Source: JBPOJN01 sp052033505
GTDB lineage: Bacteria > UBA10199 > JACPAL01 > GCA-016699445
DNA: 57,607 bases
Direction: 5' to 3'
Assembly: GCA_052033505.1 (NCBI GenBank)
Contig: JBPOJN010000036.1
Span: 1-57,607, forward strand
Position numbers and translations under genes: made by a program. Numbering within the stretch: position 1 is the stretch's first letter; every line of letters begins with the position of its first letter. Shown in pieces: positions 1 through 8,350 of the stretch. The notes beneath the pieces were generated by a model. That model had not been told where the DNA came from, ran no database searches, and saw only the letters and a program-made list of their open reading frames with translations.

Positions 1-66
1 ATTTCTTTTTTGGTGGGACTCGCGTCCGTCATCGGCATCGACCGGTGGTTGGGGCACGCGGGATGA
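1..66 (+). CDS. C-terminal end of an upstream gene (partial)
   Basis: Frame 1 is open from the window edge to a TGA at 64-66 and encodes about 21 residues ending in WLGHAG. The first half is hydrophobic (ISFLVGLASVIGI), as expected for the last part of a membrane helix. The stop overlaps the ATG of thiE as ATGA, which suggests translational coupling to thiE. Too little is visible to name the product. Confidence 0.55.
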   Translation: MSFLVGLASVIGIDRWLGHAG

Positions 67-695
67 CGGCGCGTCCGAAACTACGGGGGCTGTACGCCAT
101 CGTGGACGCGACGGTCAGCGCGGGTAGGGATTTGGCGGAACTCGCTTCCCAGTACGTTCAAGGCGGCGCCGCGGTCATCCAACTGCGGGACAAAGGCCGA
201 ATGACGGCCCTGGAAAGACGACGCGTGATCGCAAAAATCCTCGAGCTTAAAAAAAACAAAGATTTCCTTTTCATCGTCAATGACGACGTCGCCCTCGCCT
301 CCGAGATGCCTGTCGACGGATTGCACGTGGGCAAGGACGACGGAAATCTCGCCGCTTGCCGCGATAAAATCGGCCCCAGTAAGATTTTGGGTTATTCCTC
401 CCATTCCCTCGAAGAAGCGCGGGACGCCGAAAAGAACGGCGGCGATTACGTCGCGTTCGGCGCGATTTTTCCGACGCCGACCAAGGGGCCAGGTCATCCC
501 GTGCAAGGACTCCAAAAATTGCAAAACGTCGTGCAGGCGTTACAGGTGCCGGTCGTCGCGATCGGGGGCATCGGCCGTTCTACCATCGATGAGGTCTTGA
601 AGGCGAACGTCGCGAGCGTCGCCATGATTTCGGCCTTGGCCAACGCTACGGACCCTGCGGCGGAAACACGTTTCTTCGCGGAGAAATTTTCTTGA
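63..695 (+). CDS. thiE: Thiamine-phosphate synthase
   Basis: ThiE joins HMP diphosphate and the thiazole phosphate to give thiamine monophosphate in the cytoplasm. The product has about 210 residues, normal for the family. Visible signatures are VIQLRDK (diphosphate binding), IVNDDVALA, DGLHVGKDD, the FGAIFPTPTK loop and PVVAIGGI near the end, all on a TIM-barrel pattern. The ATG at 63 is preferred to a GTG at 45 because it overlaps the preceding stop as ATGA. The gene is followed by thiD with a TTGA overlap, so the two thiamine genes form one translational unit. Confidence 0.93.
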   Translation: MTARPKLRGLYAIVDATVSAGRDLAELASQYVQGGAAVIQLRDKGRMTALERRRVIAKILELKKNKDFLFIVNDDVALASEMPVDGLHVGKDDGNLAACRDKIGPSKILGYSSHSLEEARDAEKNGGDYVAFGAIFPTPTKGPGHPVQGLQKLQNVVQALQVPVVAIGGIGRSTIDEVLKANVASVAMISALANATDPAAETRFFAEKFS

Positions 696-1471
696 AAACC
701 GTCCTGACCATCGCAGGCTCCGATCCGTCCGGTGGCGCTGGTATCCAGACCGACCTCCTGACGTTCCACGCCTTGGGCGTGCACGGCTTAAGCGTGATCA
801 CGGCCGTGACCGCGCAGAATCACAAACGCTTTTTTTCTCTCAATCCCGTATCTTCCCAGCTCGTGCGCGAACAGTTGCAGGCCGTGGCTCCACTGATGGT
901 GGAAGGCATGCGCAAAAAAGTCTGCGACGCGATCAAGATCGGGGTGCTGGCGACCGAGGACAACGTACTGACCGTCCGGCGTTTCATCGAACAGTTCCAA
1001 AAAGACTTGGGCGATCGGGCTCCGAAGATCGTCTTGGACCCCGTCTTCAAATCGTCGACGGGACATATCCTGCTCGATCCCAAGGGAATCGCGATTATGA
1101 CGCAGTTCCTGATCCCGCGGGTGACGCTGCTCACGCCGAATCTCGACGAGGCCGAGATATTGACGAAAATGAAAGTACGTTCGGTCGAGGCGATGAGAGA
1201 GGCAGCATTGCATATCCATACGGTCTACAAGGGCGTGCAGGCTGTCCTGATCAAGGGGGGGCACCTGAAGACGCAGCCGGTCGACGTGCTTTTCGATGGA
1301 GATGACTGGTCGTTTTTTCTGCCCCCGAAAAAATTCCTGCCCGGTGTCCGCGGTACGGGCTGCGCACTCTCCGCCGCCATCGCGGCGCATTTGGCGCGCG
1401 GGTATTCGCTCCACAAAAGCATCGAACGCTCGAAGGAATTTATTGCCGAATACATCCGGGCGAGGGTCTGA
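692..1471 (+). CDS. thiD: Hydroxymethylpyrimidine/phosphomethylpyrimidine kinase
   Basis: ThiD phosphorylates HMP and then HMP phosphate, supplying the pyrimidine half used by ThiE. The 259-residue ribokinase-fold protein starts with TIAGSDPSGGAGIQTDL, the HMP-binding signature. Near its end it has RGTGCALSAAIAAHLARG, the anion-hole motif with the catalytic Cys used in the HMP-P kinase step. The start is a TTG whose last two bases lie in the thiE stop, so it is probably translated by re-initiation. It converges on the next gene with only 16 bp between stops. Confidence 0.93.
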   Translation: MKTVLTIAGSDPSGGAGIQTDLLTFHALGVHGLSVITAVTAQNHKRFFSLNPVSSQLVREQLQAVAPLMVEGMRKKVCDAIKIGVLATEDNVLTVRRFIEQFQKDLGDRAPKIVLDPVFKSSTGHILLDPKGIAIMTQFLIPRVTLLTPNLDEAEILTKMKVRSVEAMREAALHIHTVYKGVQAVLIKGGHLKTQPVDVLFDGDDWSFFLPPKKFLPGVRGTGCALSAAIAAHLARGYSLHKSIERSKEFIAEYIRARV

Positions 1472-1487
1472 AGTTTTTTTGAGAGTT

Positions 1488-3680
1488 TTAAGGAAGAGTG
1501 AGTAAGCTGCATCCGCCACCACTGCCGCCGCCTCCGCCGCCGCCTGAGGAAGGTGCCGGTTGGGAAGATAGGCAATCAGACGCGCATAGGACATCGTCGG
1601 TTGTGTCCGCGACGTCGCAGACTTCGCCGTTCCCCGCGTCCACGAGCCGATCCCCGCAGTAAGAAGTCACTCCGCCCACCTCGGTGCACGAGGCCCCGCA
1701 GACGCTGCACAGAAGAGTTCCGTAATCGCAAGCATCCGTGATCGCGTTTCCGTCGTCGCAAGTCTCGAAACCGGAGCGCACGAAACCGTCGCCGCAGACG
1801 GCGGTCCGGCAATTCGTGGGGCAGGCGTCGGTGCCGACCGCGTTCCCGTCGTCGCAGGTTTCGCCGCCGATCGCATCCACCGTCGCGTCGCCGCAGTAAG
1901 CCGTCTCTCCGGCCTGCGAGACGCAGCTCGCGGCACAGACCGTGCAGGCCGTCAGTCCGTAGGTGCAGGTTTCGGTGACAGTGTTTCCGTCGTCGCAGGT
2001 TTCAAATCCCGTGTGTACGAAACCGTCACCGCAGGCGGCCGCTTGGCAGGTCGACGGACAATTGTCCGTATCGACCGCATTCCCGTCATCACAGCCCTCT
2101 CCGGCGTCGACGTTTCCGTCCCCGCAGGTATCGGCGTTATTGATCGTGACCGTGATGGAGTCGATCTCGGTGCCGCTTGCTTTATTGTAAATCTTTGCCT
2201 GAAAAGTTTCGTTCGCCTCGAGGCGGATGTCGTCGATGAGGGTGATGGCCACGGTCACGTGATCTTGGCCGTCGGGAATCAAGACCGCCTGGCCGAAGGC
2301 TTGATAATCAGATCCCGCCGTCGCGGTACCGTTCGTCGTCGCGACATAGAGGGGGAGGTCCGCATCCGCGCAAGCGCCGCGGGTGATCGTGAGCGTGACG
2401 GTGCCAGCCTCTTCCGCGACGGAAGTCGAAACGAGGGACCATTGGACATTGGGGAGGACTTCGTGCGCGGCCGAAAATTCGGATGTGCTGCCGTCCGGAT
2501 TCGTCGCGGTCGCGGCCACGAATTGATTCACTTGAACGAGTGAGGACGCGTCGGGGAAGGAGACGTTGACGGCCGCGTCGCCGCTGCCGTCGGTATTCAC
2601 GCTGGTTTCCGTGAAATAAGTCTGGCCTTCGCCGTTTCCGGAAGGGTTCGCTTCGTCGTTGGTAAAAAATTCGAGATCGTAGCCGCTCACGCTCGCGATA
2701 CTGTTGAACGTGCCTGCGAGCGTCACGGTGCAGCCGTCGGTCACTGCGGAGCTTAAGACGGGGAAATTCTGCAGGTCGTTGATCTCTCCCAGGGAGTCGG
2801 GGTCGTCACTGTCGTTCGCGGTCACGCCGTCGTCGTTGAGATTGATGCCCAAACCCACGTGGGAATGGATCGAGTTTTTCAGGATCGAGTTTCCGGATCC
2901 CGCCTGGTTCGGTGCGTTGTCGAGCAGGATTCCGTCGATGTCGTTGAACGCGATCGTATTGCCGTCGTCGTCGGCCGAAGGTCCGCCGATGACGTTGTCG
3001 TGCGCGCCGTTGAAGAGATAGACGCCGATATCATTTTTCAGTTCCTGCGCGCCGCTGACGTCGGTCCCGATGAGGTTGGCGGTGAGTTGGTTATTCTGCG
3101 AAGCCGATCCGCCGATCGAAACGCCGAAGGTTTCATTGGCCGAGATGAGGTTGTTGTCGATGAGGTTGTTGTCGGAGTCGTCAATTTCGATGCCGGTGCC
3201 GTTGGAGCGGACTGCGGTGCCGGTCACGTCGGTGCCGATATAGCAGTCGGAGACGGCGTTCGTGTCGCCGCCGGTCAGGAGGATGCCCGTTTCGAAGTCT
3301 TGGACTGCGAGCGAACGGATGACGGCGTTGCTGACGGCGGAAAGTCCGACCAAGACCGTGTCCTGGCCGTTTAAGACTATGAGCGGTGTCCCGGAAAATC
3401 CAGGCTGCGTCGTGCCGTCGATCGTGAGGTTCGAAAAGCCGGGCAGGTTGGAGGCTGGAGTGATGGTCTGCGTGCCGGACCCGACCGAAAACGCGACGAT
3501 ATCGGCCCCACCCGCGGCGTTTGCGGCCGTAATGGCCTCGCGCAGGGAACAATCGGGATCGCAGATGCCGTCATTGGTGTCGGCGGTTTTCGTGACCGTG
3601 AAGGTTGCGGCCCGAAGGTCGGTGGCAAGAAGAAGGACCGTCAACAGTAACGGGATCGATTTCAAGAACGCTGATCGCAT
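1488..3680 (-). CDS. Secreted CSLREAI-type beta-helix protein with Calx-beta and Myxococcus-type disulfide repeats
   Basis: The 730-residue product begins with a signal peptide (MRSAFLKSIPLLLTVLLLAT, cleavage near DLRAA). A CSLREAI motif lies near residue 45, followed by an Asn- and Asp-rich parallel beta-helix to about residue 330 and a Calx-beta-like segment around 430-530. Four or five disulfide repeats of the type CGDGxxxxxExCDDGN follow. The protein ends with a long Gly run and then GGGCSLLTLP. The architecture indicates an exported surface protein. The ATG at 3680 is chosen because the signal peptide starts there; the longer ORF has no sensible N-terminus. The last residues match the ending of the secreted protein at 6378-7328. 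The function is unknown; adhesion or calcium binding is only inferred from the domains. Confidence 0.85.
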   Translation of the reverse strand: MRSAFLKSIPLLLTVLLLATDLRAATFTVTKTADTNDGICDPDCSLREAITAANAAGGADIVAFSVGSGTQTITPASNLPGFSNLTIDGTTQPGFSGTPLIVLNGQDTVLVGLSAVSNAVIRSLAVQDFETGILLTGGDTNAVSDCYIGTDVTGTAVRSNGTGIEIDDSDNNLIDNNLISANETFGVSIGGSASQNNQLTANLIGTDVSGAQELKNDIGVYLFNGAHDNVIGGPSADDDGNTIAFNDIDGILLDNAPNQAGSGNSILKNSIHSHVGLGINLNDDGVTANDSDDPDSLGEINDLQNFPVLSSAVTDGCTVTLAGTFNSIASVSGYDLEFFTNDEANPSGNGEGQTYFTETSVNTDGSGDAAVNVSFPDASSLVQVNQFVAATATNPDGSTSEFSAAHEVLPNVQWSLVSTSVAEEAGTVTLTITRGACADADLPLYVATTNGTATAGSDYQAFGQAVLIPDGQDHVTVAITLIDDIRLEANETFQAKIYNKASGTEIDSITVTINNADTCGDGNVDAGEGCDDGNAVDTDNCPSTCQAAACGDGFVHTGFETCDDGNTVTETCTYGLTACTVCAASCVSQAGETAYCGDATVDAIGGETCDDGNAVGTDACPTNCRTAVCGDGFVRSGFETCDDGNAITDACDYGTLLCSVCGASCTEVGGVTSYCGDRLVDAGNGEVCDVADTTDDVLCASDCLSSQPAPSSGGGGGGGSGGGCSLLTLP

Positions 3681-3750
3681 AAACCCCCGGTCTTGGAAGG
3701 GTATCACGATACGCGCCAAAGGAACAATCGTAACTGCTTTAAGGTTCTTT

Positions 3751-4617
3751 TTAGGATTTTCCGACGGTCGCCGGGAGATTCGCGTCCGCGCTCCAATCGC
3801 TCCAAGACCCTTCATAGAGCTGAGCCTCGTGTCCCGCGAGTTTTAAAGCGAAAATGTTCGTGCAGGCCGTAATGCCGGAACCGCAGTAGCAGATAATGTT
3901 CTTGGTCTTGGAAACACCGATTTTTTGAAAGAGAGCCTTTAAAGTCTCCGGAGGGAGAAATTTCCCGGTGTCGGGATCGATCGTCTGGGCGCAGGGAAAA
4001 TTTTCGGCGCCGGGAATATGCCCGGGTCTCGCGTCGAAAGGCTCGGTCTCGCCTCGGTATCGCTCGGGAGAACGCGCGTCGATCAAAAGAGTCTCGGCCT
4101 CGTCCCGGATTGAATCCACTTGGACCTTGTCCACGGCCATTTTCTTGCGCGGGCGCCCTTCGAATTTTTCTTCGTAGAACGTCGGGACTTCCTGGGAAAT
4201 GGGTCGGTTTTCCTGGGTCCAAGCCTGCCATCCGCCGTCAAGCACCGAGACTAAGTCATGTCCGTAATATTTCAGGAGCCACCAGAGACGCGTGGCCGGC
4301 AGGGCGGCTCCGGCGTCATAGGCGATGACGTGCGTGTCGCGGCCGATGCCCAAGGAAGACAGCAGGTCCTGAAAAAATCTCCGGCCCGGGATCGGGTGCC
4401 GGCCGGGCCCTTTTTCTTTTTTACCCGACAGGTGCTCATCCACGTCGAGATGCGCAGCGCGCGGGATGTGGCCTAAGTCGTATTGGCGCCGGCCTTCGCC
4501 GAGCTGTCCTAAGACCCAGCGGCAATCGATCACGCGCAGGCCCGGGGCGTTGAGTCGTTCGGCGAGCCAGTCGGTGGTAACAAGATCGGAAATGGTCGAG
4601 GTCATTGGATACGTCAT
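3751..4617 (-). CDS. sseA: Two-domain sulfurtransferase (rhodanese / 3-mercaptopyruvate type)
   Basis: The 288-residue protein has two rhodanese domains. The N-terminal one carries WVLGQ, HIPRAAHLD and LDGGWQAW but no active-site Cys. The C-terminal one has Cys245 in CYCGSGIT, and the loop CGSGxT is typical of mercaptopyruvate sulfurtransferases. It would move sulfane sulfur to an acceptor in the cytoplasm. ATG codons exist at 4617 and 4605 and neither has a strong Shine-Dalgarno. It is the last gene of a minus-strand group with cysQ (23 bp upstream) and cysH, which fits a role in sulfur metabolism. Thiosulfate activity cannot be excluded from sequence. Confidence 0.88.
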   Translation of the reverse strand: MTYPMTSTISDLVTTDWLAERLNAPGLRVIDCRWVLGQLGEGRRQYDLGHIPRAAHLDVDEHLSGKKEKGPGRHPIPGRRFFQDLLSSLGIGRDTHVIAYDAGAALPATRLWWLLKYYGHDLVSVLDGGWQAWTQENRPISQEVPTFYEEKFEGRPRKKMAVDKVQVDSIRDEAETLLIDARSPERYRGETEPFDARPGHIPGAENFPCAQTIDPDTGKFLPPETLKALFQKIGVSKTKNIICYCGSGITACTNIFALKLAGHEAQLYEGSWSDWSADANLPATVGKS

Positions 4618-4640
4618 GAATAGAGGATCGCGCGCGTTCG

Positions 4641-5459
4641 TCAAAGACTTTGTGTGACGGCGTCCAACAAATCCGGATGTCGCACGCCGTTGGAGGCGAT
4701 GATCCAATCGGAATAAGAGTAAGAAGGTTTCAAAGAATCGAGGTCGTAAGGCAAAGCCGATCCGTTTTTCAGCGTCATGATGCCGCCCGCTTCTTCGAGG
4801 ATGACGTGAGGCGCGCAAGCGTCCCAGATGTGCACCGAATGATGACTGATATAAAGGTCGGCGGCTTGGCGCACGACGAGACCGACTTTAATGCCGACGC
4901 TGTTGATCGGCGTGATCCAAGGGCCGGTTAAAGTGACTGAGCATTTCGATTTCAACTCTTCGGGAAATCCCGTGGACACGACGACTGGCATGTCTTTCCA
5001 TTCGCTTCTTTTCGAGACCCGGAGCTGGGTCCGTTTTTCGTGCAAGGTATGGAACGCGCCTTTTCCGCGCACCGCTTCGTAAACATGGCCTTCGACGGGA
5101 TCGACGACGACGCCCAGGTGAGGGACGCCGTTTTTAAGCAAACCAATCATGATTGAAAAACCCGCGATGCCCTTGGCGAAGGCCTTCGTACCGTCCAAGG
5201 GATCGATGACCCAGACGTAGGGGTTTTCGGCGGAGCCGGTCAGACCGTTTTCCTCGGTCAGGACCGCGTGATCGGGGAAATATTTTTTAATCCCTTCGCG
5301 GAGAATGGCATCTGACCGGCGGTCGGCTGCGGTGACTAAGGAGCGGTCTTCTTTTTGCGAGGAGTTGAGGGATTCTTCCGAGCCGCGGAAGAGCGTCATC
5401 ACATCGGCTGCGGCCTCTTGTGCTAATGCGCGAGCGATGTTTAAAAAATCGGCCCCCAC
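4641..5459 (-). CDS. cysQ: 3'(2'),5'-bisphosphate nucleotidase
   Basis: CysQ removes the 3'-phosphate from PAP, the inhibitory by-product of sulfate assimilation. The 272-residue protein has the inositol-monophosphatase-family metal-site motifs: TEENG near residue 70, WVIDPLDGTKAF near 83-94 and WDACAPHVILEEAGG near 220. The start is a GTG at 5459 overlapping the cysH stop by one base (TAGTG), so cysH and cysQ are translationally coupled. This linkage separates CysQ from ordinary inositol monophosphatases. PAP arises only if PAPS is made, which matches the cysC gene at 9.0-9.7 kb. Confidence 0.9.
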   Translation of the reverse strand: MGADFLNIARALAQEAAADVMTLFRGSEESLNSSQKEDRSLVTAADRRSDAILREGIKKYFPDHAVLTEENGLTGSAENPYVWVIDPLDGTKAFAKGIAGFSIMIGLLKNGVPHLGVVVDPVEGHVYEAVRGKGAFHTLHEKRTQLRVSKRSEWKDMPVVVSTGFPEELKSKCSVTLTGPWITPINSVGIKVGLVVRQAADLYISHHSVHIWDACAPHVILEEAGGIMTLKNGSALPYDLDSLKPSYSYSDWIIASNGVRHPDLLDAVTQSL

Positions 5460-6223
5460 TAGACCTCGTCCTTATGCGTTTTTTGGGCGTGGATGCCGCA
5501 TTCTTTGTCGTTGCCGCCCAAGTGATTGAACCAACGCCAGCGCCCTGCCCGGCGGGGTTCGTTAGGACCGATCGGCGTCGTACAAATCACGCATCCCAAA
5601 GACTCATAGTACCAGCCGTCCGGGGACGGTTGATTCAGGAGTTTGTGTGTCGGGACTTGGTTTTCGGCGATGTAATCGCGGAGCTTCTTTTCGTTCCATT
5701 CCAGCAACGGAGCGACTTTCAGGATCGGGCGTTTGCTCGGGCCGTGAAAAATAATTTCGCACTTTTTGGCATTTTGCGCCCGCGCTGCGGATTGGTCGAC
5801 GCGAAGTCCCGTGAGCCAGACATCTAGTGTGTCTAATACACGTTCATTCGGTTCGACCTTGCGCAGGTTACAGCAGAATTCCTGCTTTTCTTTGGAATCA
5901 AAGAAAAGAAACTCCCCGTTTTCGGAAATCATTTTCTTTAATTTTTCGGGATCCGGCTGGATGCGTTCGATGGTCACGCCGTATTTTTTTTCGATCTGCC
6001 CGAAGAGCTCGTAGGTCTCGGGAAAAAGACGCAGCGTATCGATCGTGAAAATCCGAGGCTTCACGCCCGCTTTCACCGCCAGATCGATCATGACCGTACC
6101 GGTTAATTGTCCGCTCGTGCCGATCGCGGCGCGATTTCCGAAACGGCGGAAGATTTCGCCGATCAAGACCTTCGCGTCGGAGATGGATTCCAGTTCTTGC
6201 GCTAATTTTTCATCGATCATCAT
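5459..6223 (-). CDS. cysH: Assimilatory APS/PAPS reductase, [4Fe-4S] type
   Basis: This enzyme reduces adenylyl sulfate or its 3'-phosphorylated form to sulfite. The 254-residue protein has the PP-loop-like N-terminus (IGTSGQLTG) and the Cys arrangement that ligates a [4Fe-4S] cluster: Cys117-Cys118 (EFCCNLRK) and Cys211-x2-Cys214 (GCVICT). The catalytic Cys242 is in ECGIH. The cluster cysteines point to the plant/Bacillus-type APS reductase rather than the cluster-free E. coli enzyme. A double ATG begins the gene, with only a weak ribosome site. It leads the operon cysH-cysQ-sulfurtransferase. Substrate preference (APS versus PAPS) is inferred, and the presence of cysC leaves both open. Confidence 0.92.
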   Translation of the reverse strand: MMIDEKLAQELESISDAKVLIGEIFRRFGNRAAIGTSGQLTGTVMIDLAVKAGVKPRIFTIDTLRLFPETYELFGQIEKKYGVTIERIQPDPEKLKKMISENGEFLFFDSKEKQEFCCNLRKVEPNERVLDTLDVWLTGLRVDQSAARAQNAKKCEIIFHGPSKRPILKVAPLLEWNEKKLRDYIAENQVPTHKLLNQPSPDGWYYESLGCVICTTPIGPNEPRRAGRWRWFNHLGGNDKECGIHAQKTHKDEV

Positions 6224-6240
6224 AGTTTTTCTTAAACCTA

Positions 6241-6270
6241 TCTATAGTGTCGAATCGCATTCTCAATCAA
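6241..6270 (-). promoter_or_regulatory. Candidate sigma-70-like promoter for cysH
   Basis: Read on the minus strand, TTGATT (6265-6270) and TATAGA (6241-6246) are separated by 18 bp and lie upstream of the cysH start at 6223. The short leader has no clear hairpin. This is a by-eye match only. Confidence 0.35.
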
Positions 6271-6377
6271 GCGCAACATCGGACCCTTCTTTTCGGAGCT
6301 TCTGCCGGACAAAAGTTGGCCGTTGCCTTGAGGTGGGATTGGAGCGAAAAGAGCAAAATCCGTTTACCAGGGGGAAA

Positions 6378-7328
6378 ATGGGGAAATACGCGTCTCTTGC
6401 AGTGAAGGCCTTCGGCGTCGTGGCGGTCGTGATGATTTGGGTAGGTATGGTCGAGGCCGCCGGCGCTCCCTGTCCTGTAGGCCGGTTCAGCATGACGGGA
6501 CAAGATGAAGGGGATCCCGACCATTGCACGCCCTGCGAGCCCGGAACGTTTACTCAGTTTACAGGATCCACCTCTTGCACCGACTGTCCCGCCGGTTTTT
6601 TCCAACCTTCCACCGAGGGTATGGATTGCACCCCATGCAATTACGGAACGGCCCAAAGCGAGATGGGGCAGATCGCCTGCGACGCGTGTCCGGCCGGGAC
6701 CTATCAAGATCAGTTGGGACAAGAAGAATGTCTCCCGTGCGAGGCGGGGAAATTCAATGCCACCGAAGGCGAAGCGTTCTGCGATATTTGCGAGGCTGAT
6801 ACGTTCAGCGTCTCAGGCCAGACCGTTTGCGAAGCCTGTGAAACCGGCACGTATGCCGAGGCCGGTTCTGAGACCTGTGCCTCCCTCTGTGGAGATGGCA
6901 TTTTATTTACCGACGAATCCTGCGACGACGGCAACCTGTCCTTACGGGACGGATGCGATGCGGGTTGTCTCTACGAAACCTACAGTGATTTGGAAGACGC
7001 CAATACGGGCATCGATTTCGCCAGTCTACGAGCCGGCCAGCGGATTTTTCTATCGTCACCCACGCCCGGCGAATCGGGCCTATTCCTATTACCGTCCTTG
7101 GTAAGCGTCGACTGTGATTGTGTGTGGAGTTTAAATCCCGAAAGCGTCGGCGATCTCTCGAATGCCACGGCCTGTTCCGCAGTCCTAAACCTCACAGGCG
7201 CCGGCCAAGCCAATCTCTCCCTGGCCCAGACCTGCCCGGGCGACGAGGCCACGACGTACAATCAAACCCTCATCGTCGGCGCAGCCTCCGCGACTCCGGC
7301 GGGTGGTGGATGTAGTCTGGTTCGGTGA
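6378..7328 (+). CDS. Secreted ephrin-receptor-like / TNFR-like Cys-rich protein with GGGCSL tail
   Basis: The 316-residue protein starts with a signal peptide (cleavage probably after GMVEA). Five or six Cys-rich repeats of the form CxxCxxGTFxxxxGxxxCxxC follow, which resemble the GCC2/GCC3 or ephrin-receptor-like family. One Myxococcus-type repeat comes next (CGDGILFTDESCDDGN), then a Cys-poorer domain, and it ends in AGGGCSLVR. The ATG at 6378 follows a purine-rich AGGGGGAAA site; the upstream in-frame extension is not credible. It is divergent from cysH. An exported, heavily disulfide-bonded surface protein is inferred. The tail is nearly the same as in the protein ending at 1488. Confidence 0.85.
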   Translation: MGKYASLAVKAFGVVAVVMIWVGMVEAAGAPCPVGRFSMTGQDEGDPDHCTPCEPGTFTQFTGSTSCTDCPAGFFQPSTEGMDCTPCNYGTAQSEMGQIACDACPAGTYQDQLGQEECLPCEAGKFNATEGEAFCDICEADTFSVSGQTVCEACETGTYAEAGSETCASLCGDGILFTDESCDDGNLSLRDGCDAGCLYETYSDLEDANTGIDFASLRAGQRIFLSSPTPGESGLFLLPSLVSVDCDCVWSLNPESVGDLSNATACSAVLNLTGAGQANLSLAQTCPGDEATTYNQTLIVGAASATPAGGGCSLVR

Positions 7329-7335
7329 GAATCCT

Positions 7336-7557
7336 ATGCAACACGTTGCCAGGCTTCGAGTCTTCGCCTTTCTTTTTTTCATTCTGCTGCCTCTTCAACT
7401 GGCGGCGGATGCGCACATTTATTTTAACCTCCAGACCCACAAGGTCCATCAGCTGACGTGTCCTGCGGCACGGAGATGTACGAAAAATTGCGTGGTGATG
7501 CCTCGGAGTGAGGCTTACCGGAGGGGTGGGGTTGCTTGTAAAGTTTGTGGAGGATAA
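7336..7557 (+). CDS. Small exported Cys/His protein, Ada-like metal-site pattern
   Basis: This 73-residue protein has a signal peptide (RVFAFLFFILLPLQLAADA) and a mature part of about 47 residues with KVHQLTCPAARRCTKNC, then RSEAYRRGGVACKVCGG. The spacing (KxH, Cys, then xxAxRRGGxxCKxC) resembles the small Zn-binding module of Ada proteins and of some secreted nucleases, so a metal site of Cys/His is likely. It begins 7 bp after the preceding gene on the same strand and may be co-transcribed. The ATG at 7336 is chosen over an earlier in-frame ATG at 7303 that overlaps the upstream gene. The function is unknown. Confidence 0.7.
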   Translation: MQHVARLRVFAFLFFILLPLQLAADAHIYFNLQTHKVHQLTCPAARRCTKNCVVMPRSEAYRRGGVACKVCGG

Positions 7558-7617
7558 TGTTTTATTTTCAAGTGGTTCTAAGTGTGCCGGGGCCGGGCAA
7601 CACTAATTTCGAAGCTC

Positions 7618-8208
7618 TCAATCCAGTTCCTTTTGTATATCATAAAGAAGCGTGATGAAGTCACCAGGTCCCATAAACTCACCCACTACTTTTTTGCCAT
7701 TATTGTCATAAGAAATATTCTTGTTACGCCACACTGTTTCAATTGTTGCAGAGATATTCTGGGGCCAAATATCGAAGCGATTGCCATGAAAACAGCCATT
7801 TCGAACATGATAGAAAAATTGAAATTCTGATGGCCATTTATCTTTTCGAACTTGTTTCGATCCAAATTTATCTGCGACTTTTGGGTAGGCAACCTCATAA
7901 GCATGGCCTGTCATCTGTTGGCACCAGAAGTCCATAAGACGGCTTGAAGAAATTTGTTCACCTTCAGGTAAAGGAGGCTCCACGTTAGACAATTGGAATT
8001 CAAGATGAGTGATATCTTGTTTGGATCTTAATTTGCCGGGCAAGGGATCGTTAACAAACTCAATCTGCGGAACAATAAACCCTCGTAGCCTTCCGCTAAC
8101 GATATCGTGTTTTTCTTTTGCAAAAAGAAGATGGTAACCAATCCAGCTTGCAAAGAAGGCAAAGACCGGCTCAAAAAAAAGATCTTCTTTATTGAATTCG
8201 ATTTTCAT
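7618..8208 (-). CDS. HEPN-like hypothetical protein in an AT-rich island
   Basis: I do not recognise a named family for this 196-residue protein. Near residues 136-141 the sequence HVRNGCFHG contains R-x4-H, the catalytic pattern of HEPN ribonucleases, within a probably helical C-terminal half. The gene is clearly richer in A and T than its neighbours and has many AAA, ATT and TTT codons, which suggests recent transfer. It lies beside the brnT-brnA pair, as expected for a defence or toxin island. No antitoxin partner such as MNT is adjacent, so it may be a solitary HEPN protein or not an RNase at all. Confidence 0.6.
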   Translation of the reverse strand: MKIEFNKEDLFFEPVFAFFASWIGYHLLFAKEKHDIVSGRLRGFIVPQIEFVNDPLPGKLRSKQDITHLEFQLSNVEPPLPEGEQISSSRLMDFWCQQMTGHAYEVAYPKVADKFGSKQVRKDKWPSEFQFFYHVRNGCFHGNRFDIWPQNISATIETVWRNKNISYDNNGKKVVGEFMGPGDFITLLYDIQKELD

Positions 8209-8350
8209 ATTTCGATCTTAAAGTAACTCAGAGAACGATCACGAGTCTTCTCTCATCTCAGAAATAAAAAAGAGTGTACCCGGTACGTGTCGAACTCATT
8301 GAAAAGTAATTAATTCTTCACAATTTTTCAAAATCATCTGTCGATAACTA

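Noticed and set aside
1..62. TPP riboswitch upstream of thiE
   Set aside because: The upstream bases are coding for another gene that overlaps thiE; no room for a riboswitch is visible in this window.
788..1594. Long minus-strand ORF antisense to thiD
   Set aside because: thiD is unambiguous on the plus strand, and this frame has low-complexity Arg/Ala composition typical of GC-rich antisense shadows.
1488..3680. CRISPR-like repeat pattern from the recurrent CDDGN codons
   Set aside because: The periodicity is in the protein repeats; the DNA copies differ and there are no spacers. No CRISPR array is seen anywhere in the window.
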